From NCBI GenBank assembly GCA_958298945.1, contig OY282605.1:32590811-32654810 (forward strand): a stretch of DNA of 64,000 bases, in the 5' to 3' direction. Under the pieces are notes generated by a model, which was given only the letters and a program-made list of their open reading frames with translations, searched no databases and was not told where the DNA came from. The position numbers and the translations under genes were made by a program. How positions within the stretch are numbered: position 1 is the stretch's first letter; every line of letters begins with the position of its first letter. Below, one piece after another: positions 1-9,659 of this stretch. Origin of the DNA: Atherix ibis (lineage: Eukaryota > Arthropoda > Insecta > Diptera > Athericidae).

Positions 1-1044
1 GAAAAATTTACAATTTTTTATTAAAAAGTTGCTTTTTTATATAATTTAAATATTGAGTTAAAAATGAAATGTAGTAAAAAAAATTTTTAATAAATTATAA
101 ACGATTACTTTTAATATTATTATTACTATTTAATCGATAAAAACTATAAAAAAAATTTATTAATTATGCTAATTGTAATATAAAAATAAAAGAATATGTA
201 AGAAAATAAAAAAAAAAAACAAAATGAAACTAGCTTTTATTTTTTCTGTTTTTTTCTCTTCTTTTTTTGATATTTTTATTGGTTTTTCCCCTCAAATTTT
301 TCATATTTTACCCGATTTTTTTAAAGTTATTTTTAATAATATTTTCATAAGTAAATTCTTTGTTGATAGTTAGTTTATTTTCATTAATAATTTAATATTT
401 CTTACAACGATTATACGTGAAATAAATATTTAAAAAAAAGTATTTTTTTCATCCTATTTGCTTATTAATAAAAATTTATGTCTACTTGTTATTGTGCGTA
501 CAAAATTCAATTTATACTCTTTTCATACATTGCTAAAAATAAATAAATTGCTTATAAATAAATTAGAATTATTTAATTTATAAAAAAAATTCAAAACAAA
601 AATGATGAATAATATATGGTATGAAAAAAAATTTGCCTATTTACAACATAAAAAAGAATGAAAGGTGGTGGTGGTATGTACTATAGATAATAAGAAAGTA
701 TTAGTAAAAGAAAATGTATATTGTGGATTATCAAATAAACGATATAAAAGTAAATTTTAAAAAGATATAATTAATTAAATGTATTTATTATTATTATTAT
801 TATTACGAACATAAAAGAGTAAATAAAAAGAGAAGAAATATTTCAAAAAATTAACTCCTAAATTTCTATGGGAAAAAATTAACAAAATTATAAAAAGCGA
901 AAATAATATCTTAATAAAAAGATAAAATAACATGGAAATAAAAATAATAATTGATAACAATCGGAAATTTGTTTTTATTTCATTTAAGTTTTAGATTATT
1001 AGCATTTTTGAATTTTTTTCTTCTAATTTTTACGATGTTTTAAA
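1..1044. other. AT-rich upstream flank, no gene seen
   Basis: Very AT-rich sequence with many homopolymer A and T runs. No ORF with coding character, no splice-bounded exon and no transposon protein match could be read in either direction. The one short ORF here (minus strand, about 775-960) is made almost only of Phe, Leu, Ile, Tyr and Asn codons, as expected of random AT-rich DNA. It is upstream intergenic sequence relative to the DIP2 promoter, or possibly part of a neighbouring gene lying off the left edge. Confidence 0.5.
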
Positions 1045-2575
1045 AGGCTATCTCAAAAGAAATTTTATAGTTTTCAATGAGTAATTTAGGGAGATTTTTT
1101 TTGCTGTTACCAAAATTTTGGAGAAAAAAAAACGGAAACTTGTCCAATAATTTTCCTCTAGTTTTTTTTTATAAAATTATGCACTATTTCTTTATATTAA
1201 TACACAAATTGCTAGTGTATATAGTTGAAATTCTGCCAAATTCATAATAAAATCGTAATGAACTCGTAAATAATTCTTGAAAGAAATCATCTTCGGAAAC
1301 ATTTCATTTGAATGGTTTAATATAATTAAACCAACCAGAGAAATTCAATCAATTCCGTTATTAAGAAATTACAATTTCGATTAATATAAAAAATTTAAAT
1401 AAAATATTTTACTTATTTTTTATGTTTGAAAAATATATCAAAAATAGTTGAAATTAATTTCGCTTTGGTAAATTATTTGAATACTTTGACACTTTGACTG
1501 TTGTAAGGTTTTTACAGAATTATACGTAATTTTTACTTCTAAAAGCATTTCAAAAGAAATTTTATAGTTTTCAGTAAGTACTATAGGGGGATTTTTTTGC
1601 TGTTATCAAAATTTTGGAAAAAAACGGAAACTTGTACAATAATTTTCCTCTAGTTTTTTTAAAACAAATTATGCACTATTTTCTATTAATAATACACAAA
1701 TTGCTAGTTAACATTGCTGAAATTCTGCCGAATTTATTATAAATTCTTAATAAACTCGTAAATAATTCTTGAAAGAAATCATCTTCGAAAACATAACATT
1801 TGAATAGATTATTCAACTTAAACCAATAAGAGAAATTCAATAATTTTTAAAATAAAATAAAAAGATAAAAAATTTAAATAAAATATTTTACTTATTTTTT
1901 ATGTTTGAAAAATATATCAAAAATAGGTGAAATTAATTTCGCTTTGGTAAATTATTTGAATACTTTGACACTTTGACTGTTGTAAGGTTTTTACAGAATT
2001 ATTCCTAATCAAAACGATATGTTCACTTTCATATAAAATATAATGTTTACTTCTAAAACCATTTCAAAAGAAATTTTATAGTTTTCAGTAAGTACTTTAA
2101 GGGAGATTTTTTTGCTGTTATCAAAATTTTGGAAAAAAAACGGAAACTTGTACAATAATTTTTCTCTGGTTTTTTTAAAACAAATTATGCACTATTTTCT
2201 ATTAATAATACACAAATTGCTAGTGAACATTGCTGAAATTCTGCCGAATTTATTATAAATTCTTAATAAACTCGTAAATAATTCTTGAAAGAAATCATCT
2301 TCGAAAACATAACATTTGAATAGATTATTCTACTTAAACCAACAAGAGAAATTCCATATTTCTGAAAATAAAATAAAAAGATAAAAAATTTAAATAAAAT
2401 ATTTTACTTATTTTTTATTTTCAAAAAAAAATATCAAAAATAGTTGAAATTAATTTCGCTTTGGCAAATTATTTCATTACTTTGGCTGTTGTAAGGTTTT
2501 AACAGAACTATTCGTAATAAAAACGATATGTTCACTTTCATATAAAATAAAATTTTTACATCTAAAAATATTATT
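1045..2575. repeat. Three tandem ~0.5 kb repeat units
   Basis: Three head-to-tail copies of an AT-rich unit. A shared landmark (caaaagaaattttatag) occurs near 1054, 1551 and 2065, giving periods of about 497 and 514 bp. Units two and three are closest to each other, sharing long blocks such as the acaaattgctag and cattgctgaaattctgccgaa segments. Unit one has small indels and a different centre. No ORF spans the units, and they end about 130 bp before the putative insulator-like motif. The pattern is that of a short local satellite or segmental tandem duplication rather than a transposon. Confidence 0.85.
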
Positions 2576-2702
2576 AAACGTATATTATTCTCTCTTTTAA
2601 AATTATTTTTTTTTTTTTGTAATTTCCTTTCGAATTAGTTAAAATTAAAGAAAAAAACAGAAAAATAACTTGTTCTTGAAAAACATTAGTCTACTACTCA
2701 AT

Positions 2703-2712
2703 AGATGGCGCC
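2703..2712 (+). promoter_or_regulatory. CTCF-like (or YY1/Pho-like) motif AGATGGCGCC
   Basis: The ten bases AGATGGCGCC fit the core of the insect CTCF consensus (AGRTGGCGC) and contain ATGGC, the core also read by YY1/Pho. The site lies between the upstream tandem repeats and the putative DIP2 promoter, at the point where base composition changes from very AT-rich to balanced. Factor identity cannot be decided from ten bases, and occupancy is not known. Confidence 0.35.
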
Positions 2713-2780
2713 ACTAAAGAATAGTAGCTTTCCCTATTAACCGATAGTAATGAAATTGACGAAAAACTCTCAGGCAATAC

Positions 2781-2789
2781 TATATAAAG
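2781..2789 (+). promoter_or_regulatory. TATA-box candidate (TATATAAAG)
   Basis: TATATAAAG matches the TATAWAAR consensus and lies at the left edge of the balanced-composition promoter region. A TCATTT initiator-like hexamer occurs at 2842-2847, which is further downstream than the usual 30 bp, so the pair is not ideal. In AT-rich DNA such a match can occur by chance. Confidence 0.2.
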
Positions 2790-2955
2790 AACGAAAGTAT
2801 CTAAGAAAAATTGTGCCGCCTCTGTTGCCAAACCCGTCCAGTCATTTGGTAAAGGCAGCGTTGCCCAACTTTGAATTTTCTCTTGGTTTGTGCTACCTTC
2901 GCTCGCCCGGTGACTAAACGCAATCGGCTGTAAGCCAGCGAGCGAGTAGAACGTT

Positions 2956-2962
2956 TATAAAT
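2956..2962 (+). promoter_or_regulatory. Second TATA-like candidate (TATAAAT)
   Basis: TATAAAT follows a short GC-richer stretch (cgctcgcccggtgac and gccagcgagcgag nearby). If used, transcription would start around 2986-2995, near a TCATC sequence. It is offered as an alternative to the element at 2781 because nothing in the sequence decides between them. Confidence 0.2.
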
Positions 2963-4110
2963 TACAGGTGACATTATCGTTGAAACTGAATCATCAACAA
3001 GAAAGGAAAAAGGTGCAACAAAGAAGTTATTAGTAATTTTCTGGTGGGATTTACAGTGCGGACAAAATCGAAATATTACCGAAAATGACTTGATTTTGCG
3101 GTGAGAGCTGTCTCGATAGCAGAAAATCTACCGCGCGACAGATAAGAACGGGCGCACATCCAAGAAAACATCAAAAAAATTCAGACGGGTGTCTGGCGAA
3201 TCCATTAAATTAGAAGTTTTGTTTTTTTTCCCCCTCACAGTGAATTAAAAACCACCCAACAGATTCCGGCAATTAGACAAATCGTGAAAGTGTTGTTATC
3301 GGTCCGGATTTGGTTAATCAGTTCCTGTCGCGGAAATCTAAAAAACGGCTCTACTGTCATTTTGATTGGCCGTTCCGTGTTTATCCGTGTTTCGTATTAC
3401 CCTCCCCCCTCCCTCTGTGTCTAGAGTGTAACACCACTGGAATCATCAAAATTTGTTGCAATTTTGAAAATCCGCAAATAGTTTCTTCTGAAAATTCAAT
3501 AACAACAACAACAACAAAAAAGTCAAATCAAATCAAATGCACAAAAATAAATAATAGCCTTTTGCCTATGTTTTTTTCATCTTTCATGAACGAAAGAAAA
3601 AAAAACCATCAAAAACGATAGTACTTAGTTAAAAAAAATACTAATTTTATAATTGTTGTAATAGTAAAAAAAAAAGCGCACACAATAAATCCATTTTCTT
3701 TCCAATATGAAGTCGATCAAATTCATTTTTTCCTTTTAGCGAAATACACCGAATTTAAGGGAAAAACCCAAATCAGGATTCTCTCTCTATCCGGTCGCCA
3801 ATTATATTATCGATACAAACGTTCTGTAGTACTAAATCAATTTCGAAATATTTTTAATTAAAAAGTAAAAAAAAAATCGCAAGTGGTTTTGTTTGTTTGT
3901 TGTTTTTTTTTTTATTGTGCTTTAGTGAAAATCTATGCTAAATTGAGATAAGAGAAAAACTGTGAAAAAGTGAACACAAAAAACGGAAAAAAAGGAATAG
4001 AATAAATTTGAGTAAGAGAGTTTAAGAAAAAAGGGCGAAGAGAAAAAGGTGCGAGAGTGAAAAGTGCGAATTACGAATGCAAGTGCAAGGCGGCCAAAGT
4101 CAAAGTCGTA

Positions 4111-4134
4111 TCGTCGTCGTCGTCGTCGTCGTCG
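4111..4134 (+). repeat. (TCG)8 microsatellite in leader
   Basis: Eight perfect TCG units. If transcribed this would be an untranslated (UCG)n tract. Such tracts are length-polymorphic and useful as markers. Confidence 0.95.
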
Positions 4135-4200
4135 GAGACTGACGGTTTCGGTTTTTGTTTTTTTCCCCCCCTTGCTTTTCTTTAGTGCAAAAAAAGAAGA

Positions 4201-4216
4201 GAGAGAGAGAGAGAGA
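4201..4216 (+). repeat. (GA)8 tract in leader
   Basis: Eight GA units within a longer purine run (4189-4230). GA repeats are binding sites for GAGA factor/Pipsqueak-type proteins in flies, so a promoter-proximal role is possible. The match itself is the only evidence. Confidence 0.9.
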
Positions 4217-4436
4217 AGAAAAAAAAATTCTCGAAAAATATGTGCACGACTAACGAGAGTGCATTGAATTCTTTAAGAATTTCTCTATTCAAATTAACTA
4301 AATATTATTATTTATCATTCGAATAGTGTGAGTGCAATAATAAATGATTCAATTGAGAAAAAAAAATTAAAAGAGAAATTGCAACAACAAAAAAAATATA
4401 TAAGTTAAAATTTTTTTTTGAAGAGAATAAGAGTAT

Positions 4437-4455
4437 AAAAAAAAAAAAAAAAAAA
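4437..4455 (+). repeat. Poly(A) run, 19 bases
   Basis: A single uninterrupted run of A within the DIP2 leader. There is no LINE or SINE body next to it, so it is read as simple sequence. Confidence 0.9.
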
Positions 4456-4605
4456 CCGGGGCGTACACAGTTCATATCTATCCATACATACATACGCATA
4501 CAATCTTGCGCACAACAAATACATATATATACAACACAAATCCCTTCTTTATTAATTGATATCCGTACACCCATACGCATATCCTATACACGTGCTACTC
4601 AGGCG

Positions 4606-4621
4606 CACACACACACACACA
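4606..4621 (+). repeat. (CA)n microsatellite in leader
   Basis: About eight CA units about 110 bp upstream of the DIP2 start codon. Confidence 0.9.
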
Positions 4622-4732
4622 AGTATACCGGGTCAGTCTCACGGATCTATTACGAAAAATTTCGCTCTAGAATTAATTCTGATAAACCAACTACTACTAC
4701 AACTACTACTACTGTAAAGATACCCGATAAAA

Positions 4733-4814
4733 ATGTCCGAATTACTTGATATTGGCAGCCTGCCCGAGGATGTTCGAGAGAAATTAGCCGAACTGGAATT
4801 AGAATTATCAGAAG
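4733..4814 (+). CDS. DIP2: DIP2 (Disco-interacting protein 2), first coding exon
   Basis: The ATG at 4733 (context ataaaaATG) opens 27 codons, MSELLDIGSLPEDV then REKLAELELELSE, plus one base of the next codon. The PxEVR/PEDVRExLAELELELSE string is the hallmark N-terminus of animal DIP2 proteins, where it begins the DMAP1-binding domain and is followed by G-D-I-T-Q-K-G-Y. The exon ends at G|GTAAGT (donor 4815-4820) in phase 1, which keeps the expected Gly or Asp codon split across the intron. DIP2 proteins are large (about 1500 residues or more) with two adenylate-forming (acyl-CoA synthetase-like) domains, acting in lipid metabolism and axon branching/regeneration. Only about 2 percent of the protein is here. 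No in-frame upstream ATG extends it, and the next exon was not found in the window. Confidence 0.88.
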
Positions 4815-4820
4815 GTAAGT

Positions 4821-5600
4821 TTTCCACTCGAAATAAATAAATAAAAAATAATAATATGTGAAATAAAAACGAGTTTATCAAAAACAACAACAAAAAAAAA
4901 AAGAGAAAGAATTACAATGAAGAGGGAGGACTGAGTGTAATAAGGGTGGTTACAGATTTGGATACATACTGTTCGGTATCATTATTAAAAGACAGCAATT
5001 ATTACATATTTACTTTTACTTACGGAAATGCCACTTTATCAGTTCGTGGTGAGATAATATACCATATATTGAGTGAGTACTCATCGATATATTGACAAGA
5101 AAACCAATTGACCGATGATATCATTTATGGGGAAGAGGGGGGGGGGGAGGAGAGGGTGCAGCAAGATTGTAAACAAAATGAATAAAAGCTGCAAAGATAA
5201 ATGAATAAATAAATATATAAAGATAGCGTCATTTGAATATTATTAGAAGCGGGGAGTTTGGGGGCGAAGATGTGTCAGTCAGTTTTCGTATGTGATTTAT
5301 GATTTGTCAGTGTTTTTATTCTGTTGTTGGTTTTTTTTTTTTGGGTTTATTTTGTGTATTTGAAATTATGTTTTAGACCTGATTGGATACGGATTGGCGG
5401 TTATAAGTATCCTTAATGTAGAAAAAAGGGAAAAATTTATAGAATAGATAAAGGATCCTACCATCTGCGGCAATTCATTATTTTTTCGCTAGATGGCTGT
5501 AGTTTTTTTACATATACAATTAAACTTTTTTTTTTTAGATTTGTATTATTTATTTAATCAATTATATAATTTCCATCCGTTCTTGTAACCTTCTCCCATC
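4821..5600. other. Intron sequence, nothing recognised
   Basis: AT-rich intron sequence with a poly-G run near 5140-5150. A second, weaker copy of the AGATGGC core occurs at about 5490. No transposon coding sequence is visible. Confidence 0.5.
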
Positions 5601-5603
5601 TTT

Positions 5604-6463
5604 CTATATCAACTTATTAATACCATTAGTATAATATTCCGTGGATTTTGATGCGAAAAATGTAGTAAAGGATGTTTTTACCTGCTCTATTGTATCAAAT
5701 TTTTTATCATTTAAAAAATTTTGCAGTGATTGGAATAAATGAAAATCGGAAGAAGGAACAAGATCTGGAGAATACGTTGGATGCTTGATAACATCCCAAT
5801 TCAACTCATTTAGCTTGTGTTGGGTCATCATAGCCACATATGGTCGCGCGTTGTCGTGATGAAACACTACCCCTTTTCTGTTTAGCAATTCTGGTCTATC
5901 CTTTTGAAGGGAGATGTTCAATTTGGATGATTACTGACAATATCGTTCTGCTGTAATTGTCTGATTGCGTTCCAAGAGTTCAAAATACACAATACCCTTA
6001 CAATCCCACCAAACACAAAGCATAATTTTTTTTTGATGTATTTCGGCTTTCGAAGTTGTTAATGGGGCTTGTCCAGGTATAGTCCAATGTCTTTTTCTTG
6101 TCACGTTGTTGTACACGACCCATTTCTCATCTCCCATTACCAAACGATGCAAAAAACCGTTACCAAACCGGGCGGCCATTGAACTCTGATGACTTTTAAC
6201 TTGTCGTCATCAGACTTCAATGGCCGCCCGGTATGTGGTTTATCAATTAGTGAAAAATCCCTAGATCGAAATTTTGTAAACCATCTTCGTACCTGTCGAA
6301 CTTTGATGACATCTGCTCCATACACTTCGCAAATGTTTTTGGTTGCCACACTCGCGGTATTGTCTTTACAGAATTCATAAAGTAAACAATGACGTAAATG
6401 CACTATATCGACCGACATTTTGAAAAAATACAAGGGCTCTTCACTGTACTCTGGCCAGGCCAA
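5604..6463 (-). pseudogene. Mariner (DD34D-type) transposase relic
   Basis: Minus-strand pieces of one mariner transposase. The N-terminal helix-turn-helix piece (6463 down to about 6200) reads HLRHCLLYEF, NICEVYG, RRWFTKF and TGRPLKSDDDKL. The catalytic piece (6179 to 5931) contains GDEKWV and IMLCVWWD, and the last piece (5921 to 5604) contains HHDNARPY and YSPDLVPSSDFHLF. The segment normally linking the first helix-turn-helix to the catalytic core is missing, and the frame shifts between pieces. An extra Ser in the PSSD motif sets the third acidic residue 35 rather than 34 positions after the second. Terminal inverted repeats were not found. The deletion junction coincides with a fold-back duplication (6167-6232). 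It is dead and old, and closest in style to the relic at 61560-62130. Confidence 0.88.
6167..6232. repeat. Fold-back inverted duplication, 27-bp arms, 12-nt loop
   Basis: Left arm 6167-6193 and right arm 6206-6232 are reverse complements with one mismatch (position 6184). The right arm is the genuine transposase sequence encoding GRPLKSDDD; the left arm is its inverted copy, placed where the internal deletion of the mariner relic occurs. This looks like a template-switch repair scar rather than a functional palindrome. Confidence 0.95.
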
Positions 6464-6745
6464 AACTGAATAGAAAGTAGAGGGAAAGCATCATTTATAC
6501 AATGGAATCATTTAAAAGAAGATACTATTCATCATTTCTGAAGAAAAAATTTTCTTTACCTAAGATCATAAAAATCTTTTGCATCAACCCAATATCTCGT
6601 AAAGGCTTGATTAAATAAATTCAGACTTGTGCTCTCGTTCGAAAAGTAACATTCCGTACTAATATAATTTTTTTTTATTTAACCACAAAACAGTGGATTT
6701 AAAAAGAAGCTCCACTGTCACACGTATTGACGCAAATTAATTATA

Positions 6746-7206
6746 ATGGATCGAATTTCTATTTGCAAGACCTTGGGCCAAACAGAACAAAATCGACCCT
6801 TTTCTTAAGTGGATGGTGACTGGGGATGAGAAGTGGGTCACATACGATAATATTGTGCGAAAACGATTATGGTCAAAGCGTGGTGAAGGGGCTCAAACGG
6901 TGGCCAAACCAGGACTAACGGTCGTATAGCTAAACACTAAATTCGGCCCTCTATTGTCACCAATTGGACCGTTTGAAGTTAGCGATTGAGCAGAAGCGGC
7001 CAAAATCCGGGAGCTTGGTTGGGAAGTTTTGATGCATCCATCTTATAGTCCGGGGATCTGGCACCATACAATTACCATCTTTTTTTATTATTGCCAAACT
7101 TCCTTAGTGATAAGAAATTGGCATCAAGAGAAGATTTTGAAAATCGCTTAGTCAAGTTTTTCGCCAATAGGGACCAGGGCTTCTATGAGAGAGAGGCCTT
7201 ATGTTA
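6746..7206 (+). pseudogene. Second mariner transposase relic
   Basis: Plus-strand remnants of a mariner transposase. MDRISICKTL from an ATG at 6746 is followed, after a frameshift, by VTGDEKWVTYDN, KRGEGAQTVAKPGL and, after a deletion, RELGWEVLMHPSYSPG and FANRDQGFYERE. The segment carrying the second catalytic Asp (HQDNARPH in relatives) is deleted, and the YSPDLAPSD motif is frameshifted. It is in opposite orientation to the preceding relic and differs in sequence (GWEVLMHP versus NWDVIKHP), so it is an independent insertion. No intact terminal repeats were seen. Confidence 0.85.
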
Positions 7207-7503
7207 AATAATCCCAACCATCTTAAATAAAGTCTAAAAATAAAAGCTAAAATATTAAATTTCTTTTTCCCCAAACTAATATTATTAGCTTTTCTATCAA
7301 ATGTACGGCGTTTTGAACTTAGAATTTGCGACAACACAAAATTGCCTTCTTATGCTGCCCCCCCCCCTCCTTCACCCCTGCACCATATTGTAATAAAATT
7401 AAAAAAAAAAATTTATTAGATATTGAGCACATTTTAATTAAAAAGTAAAAAAAAATCTAATATTTGAAGTGCGAAATAAATAAAAATTGAAAATAAAAAT
7501 AAG
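7207..7503. other. Spacer with poly-C run, nothing recognised
   Basis: AT-rich spacer with a C-rich run near 7359-7372. It may include the 3' end of the preceding mariner relic, but no terminal repeat was recognised. Confidence 0.4.
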
Positions 7504-7517
7504 TTAGGTTAGGTTAG
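7504..7517 (-). repeat. TTAGG-like tail (three units), probable LINE 3' end
   Basis: Plus-strand ttaggttaggttag, i.e. CTAACCTAACCTAA on the minus strand. It resembles the canonical insect telomere repeat, but it is too short, internal, and lies downstream of minus-strand LINE coding debris (8312-8555). A simple-repeat 3' tail of that LINE is the likelier explanation. Confidence 0.45.
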
Positions 7518-8311
7518 TTTAGGGTGGTTGTCCGCTATTTTCAGTCGGACACACTTACACTAAATTTCTTAGATTATGGATTATAAGGTTAGACAATTAA
7601 AGCGCCAATTTGAAGTTAAAAAAACGGAATTCAATCTTAAAGCTACTCTCAAATACTGCTCTCAAAGGCATCACTTTCCGATGGGAACAGTTTTATATTT
7701 GTACATATTGCTTTGTGGCGCGCATTTTTAAAATAATAGTCGAAGTTATTTAAATTAATTAAATAACTGCGATGGTTTTTTAATTTAGTAAACTTAGAAT
7801 TAGAAACTAAATAGAACAATTTCTTTTTGCTATGAGAAAAAAAATATTTTATTTAATTTCTAATTCTTCCAACGCACCATATACAGAATTATATTTTTAC
7901 ATAATTAAAAATTGCACATTAAAAGGTACAATTTAAGACTATATGAAAATATAAAACCAATAAAACCCCCATCATAAAGTAATTAGGCTAATCTTCTAAT
8001 TATGATCGCAACTAATCTTCTGTTTACATTCAATATTGCACAAGAATTATTTTAGTTCTTAACAACTTAGTGCACTAGAAATCTAATTGAAATTTGTTGA
8101 ATAATAGGCAACTATGACCTTTATTCAAATATAAATAATTATTTTTTTACCGATAATTCACCTGAAAAAATCGGAAATATTTAGTTTTTAATTCTACATT
8201 TGTCTGTGTGCGATTGTCTATCCTTATACTCTATAATCTGACCGAAAATGAGATCCGTTGTTACACAAGGTATCCGTTGTTAATCCACACACGCACTATC
8301 GCTCAAATCAT

Positions 8312-8555
8312 TCAAGAAAAAATCTTGCGAAAGCTAAGCATTTACAGAGAAGGTGAGAAATTGTCTCCTTGTCGTCCTGGTCTTTACAGCTACGACGGAA
8401 GTCATTTGCAGGGATACCTAGCTGTTTAACGTCTCTCCTTAATATGCGATGACCTAGAACGATACCGGTCAACATGCTAATGTGTACCCTACCTGTCCTC
8501 AGTAGGCTTTCTGTTCTCTTCTGATCTTGCGTAGGCCATTATTGTAATGTTATTT
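8312..8555 (-). pseudogene. LINE RNase H/C-terminal zinc-motif relic
   Basis: Minus strand, reading toward lower coordinates: RTGRVHISMLTGIVLGH, RILRRDVKQLGIPAN, then CKDQDDKETISHLLCKC and a stop at 8312-8314. This arrangement (end of an RNase H domain followed by a CCHC-like C-x2-C...ETxxHxLxxC motif) is the C-terminus of RNase H-bearing insect LINEs. The first Cys of the motif is replaced by Arg (DFRRSCKD). Sequence from 8311 down to the TTAGG-like tail at 7504 would be its 3' UTR, though I cannot show they belong together. Upstream reverse transcriptase sequence is absent. Confidence 0.65.
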
Positions 8556-8879
8556 ATCGTGGCATACCTATTCGCCAGCTGAGCTCACTAGATCCCTGTG
8601 GTTACCCTAGCTCACTAACCAAAGCTTTATCACCCAGCTCGCTTAAATTCAACGCATTCTTCTTTGATCGCTTGCTTGGTCCACTTCAAGGATGGAACAT
8701 TTTCTCAGGTTTCCATCTTATTCTTATTCATCTTCTTAATCTTCTTTTGGTCTTCTTAACCATGCATAAAGCAGGCAAACATTCAGTCTTTTGTCAACTC
8801 CTGCGGTAAGCGGTCTCAACTAGCAGATGGCTCCCTCATTACTCTACGCACATTTGTGCAACCAGCTGGTGCTACCTCA

Positions 8880-9125
8880 TTTGCTAACAGTCAATAACCA
8901 CTTACAAGCTTGTGACCTAATTGTTGGTAGCAAGGCCTTCCTAAACCTCTACTATCGTCTGCAGTGATACCGCCCGGGATCCTGTCATCCCTCAGCTCCA
9001 GTCCTAAAATTGTACCTGCGATATAGGTGACAACCACAGCCACCACTTTTCAGCCAAAGCCTCCTCACCTCAGCCGGGCACGGCGGACGAACCTACGTGG
9101 GGCACCCGACCCCGTGGTACCAGTC
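8880..9125 (+). repeat. Dispersed repeat block, related to 43200-43455
   Basis: About 190-245 bp of this block aligns by eye with the reverse complement of 43200-43455, through landmarks such as ggcacgg...cgtggggc(a/g)cccga, ttacaagct and gacaaccacag/gtcacaacca. It is GC-richer than its surroundings. The partner copy adjoins an RTE-like LINE, so a LINE 5' region is a reasonable guess, without proof. Confidence 0.55.
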
Positions 9126-9229
9126 AATTTTGCTTTTAAGAGTACCTGGTGAGTACTCTTCACTCAAAGAGAAACTTGTAATTTCCTGGCACAGATCTTG
9201 TAGTTGGATCATTTACCCAAAAGTGAGCC

Positions 9230-9650
9230 CCTTGTTGGATATTCTAGAGATGTGACACAAGTCAAGATTGATCCACCTCTCGTTCGCCTGCTTGATTGAA
9301 CTCAGCCAAATGAGGTGTGGCACGATCTTGAAAGCCAGTTGACATCACCAAATCTCGATGGAATTTCGTCTTTTGCAAAAAAAATATATTACCACATTTT
9401 TGGTAATAGAACAAAAATTTATCGTAATGTATGAATTTTGAGGCTGTCTTGTAAAAACCGCTTTAGGCCAGGTTGAAACCTTTGAGTTCAGACAAAAAAA
9501 AGTACTGATAATTGACAAAAACGGTTTTTCCTTCATTTTCAAAAAAAAACCACCCTCAAACCAAAAAGCACACCATATCGTCATTTTTCGCGGATACAAT
9601 GGCTTGTCAACAGTCACTTGTGGGTTTTTAGAGCCCCATATTTAGAAATA
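9230..9650 (-). pseudogene. DD41D (rosa-like) DDE_3 transposase relic, copy 1
   Basis: Minus strand reads NPQVTVDKPLYPRK then MTIWCAFWFEGG, and after frameshifts SRFGDVNW and SRSC. These are the beta-strand block before the second Asp and the Pro-Pro-Arg-Ser-Cys block before the third Asp in the Tc1/mariner DDE_3 family that recurs through this window. The stretch with the second catalytic Asp is too decayed to read. Several frameshifts and stops make it non-functional. Neither the N-terminal DUF4817-type helix-turn-helix nor terminal repeats are visible. Confidence 0.75.
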
Positions 9651-9659
9651 TTCATTATT

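Larger units (their letters stand above)
2820..4732 (+). other. Putative promoter and 5' untranslated leader of DIP2
   Basis: From about 2820 the sequence is less AT-biased, then becomes a purine-rich, microsatellite-rich leader running to the DIP2 start codon. It contains upstream ATGs and short ORFs with no recognisable product and no coding bias, so an unspliced leader would have to be scanned past several of them. Fly neuronal genes often have long repeat-rich leaders, but the transcription start and any 5' UTR splicing cannot be placed from sequence alone. Confidence 0.5.

Noticed and set aside
4064..4267. Arg-rich ORF in the DIP2 leader
   Set aside because: Begins at GTG and is created by the TCG and GA repeats; not a plausible uORF product.
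7504..7517. Interstitial telomere
   Set aside because: Only three TTAGG-like units, next to LINE code; a LINE tail is simpler.
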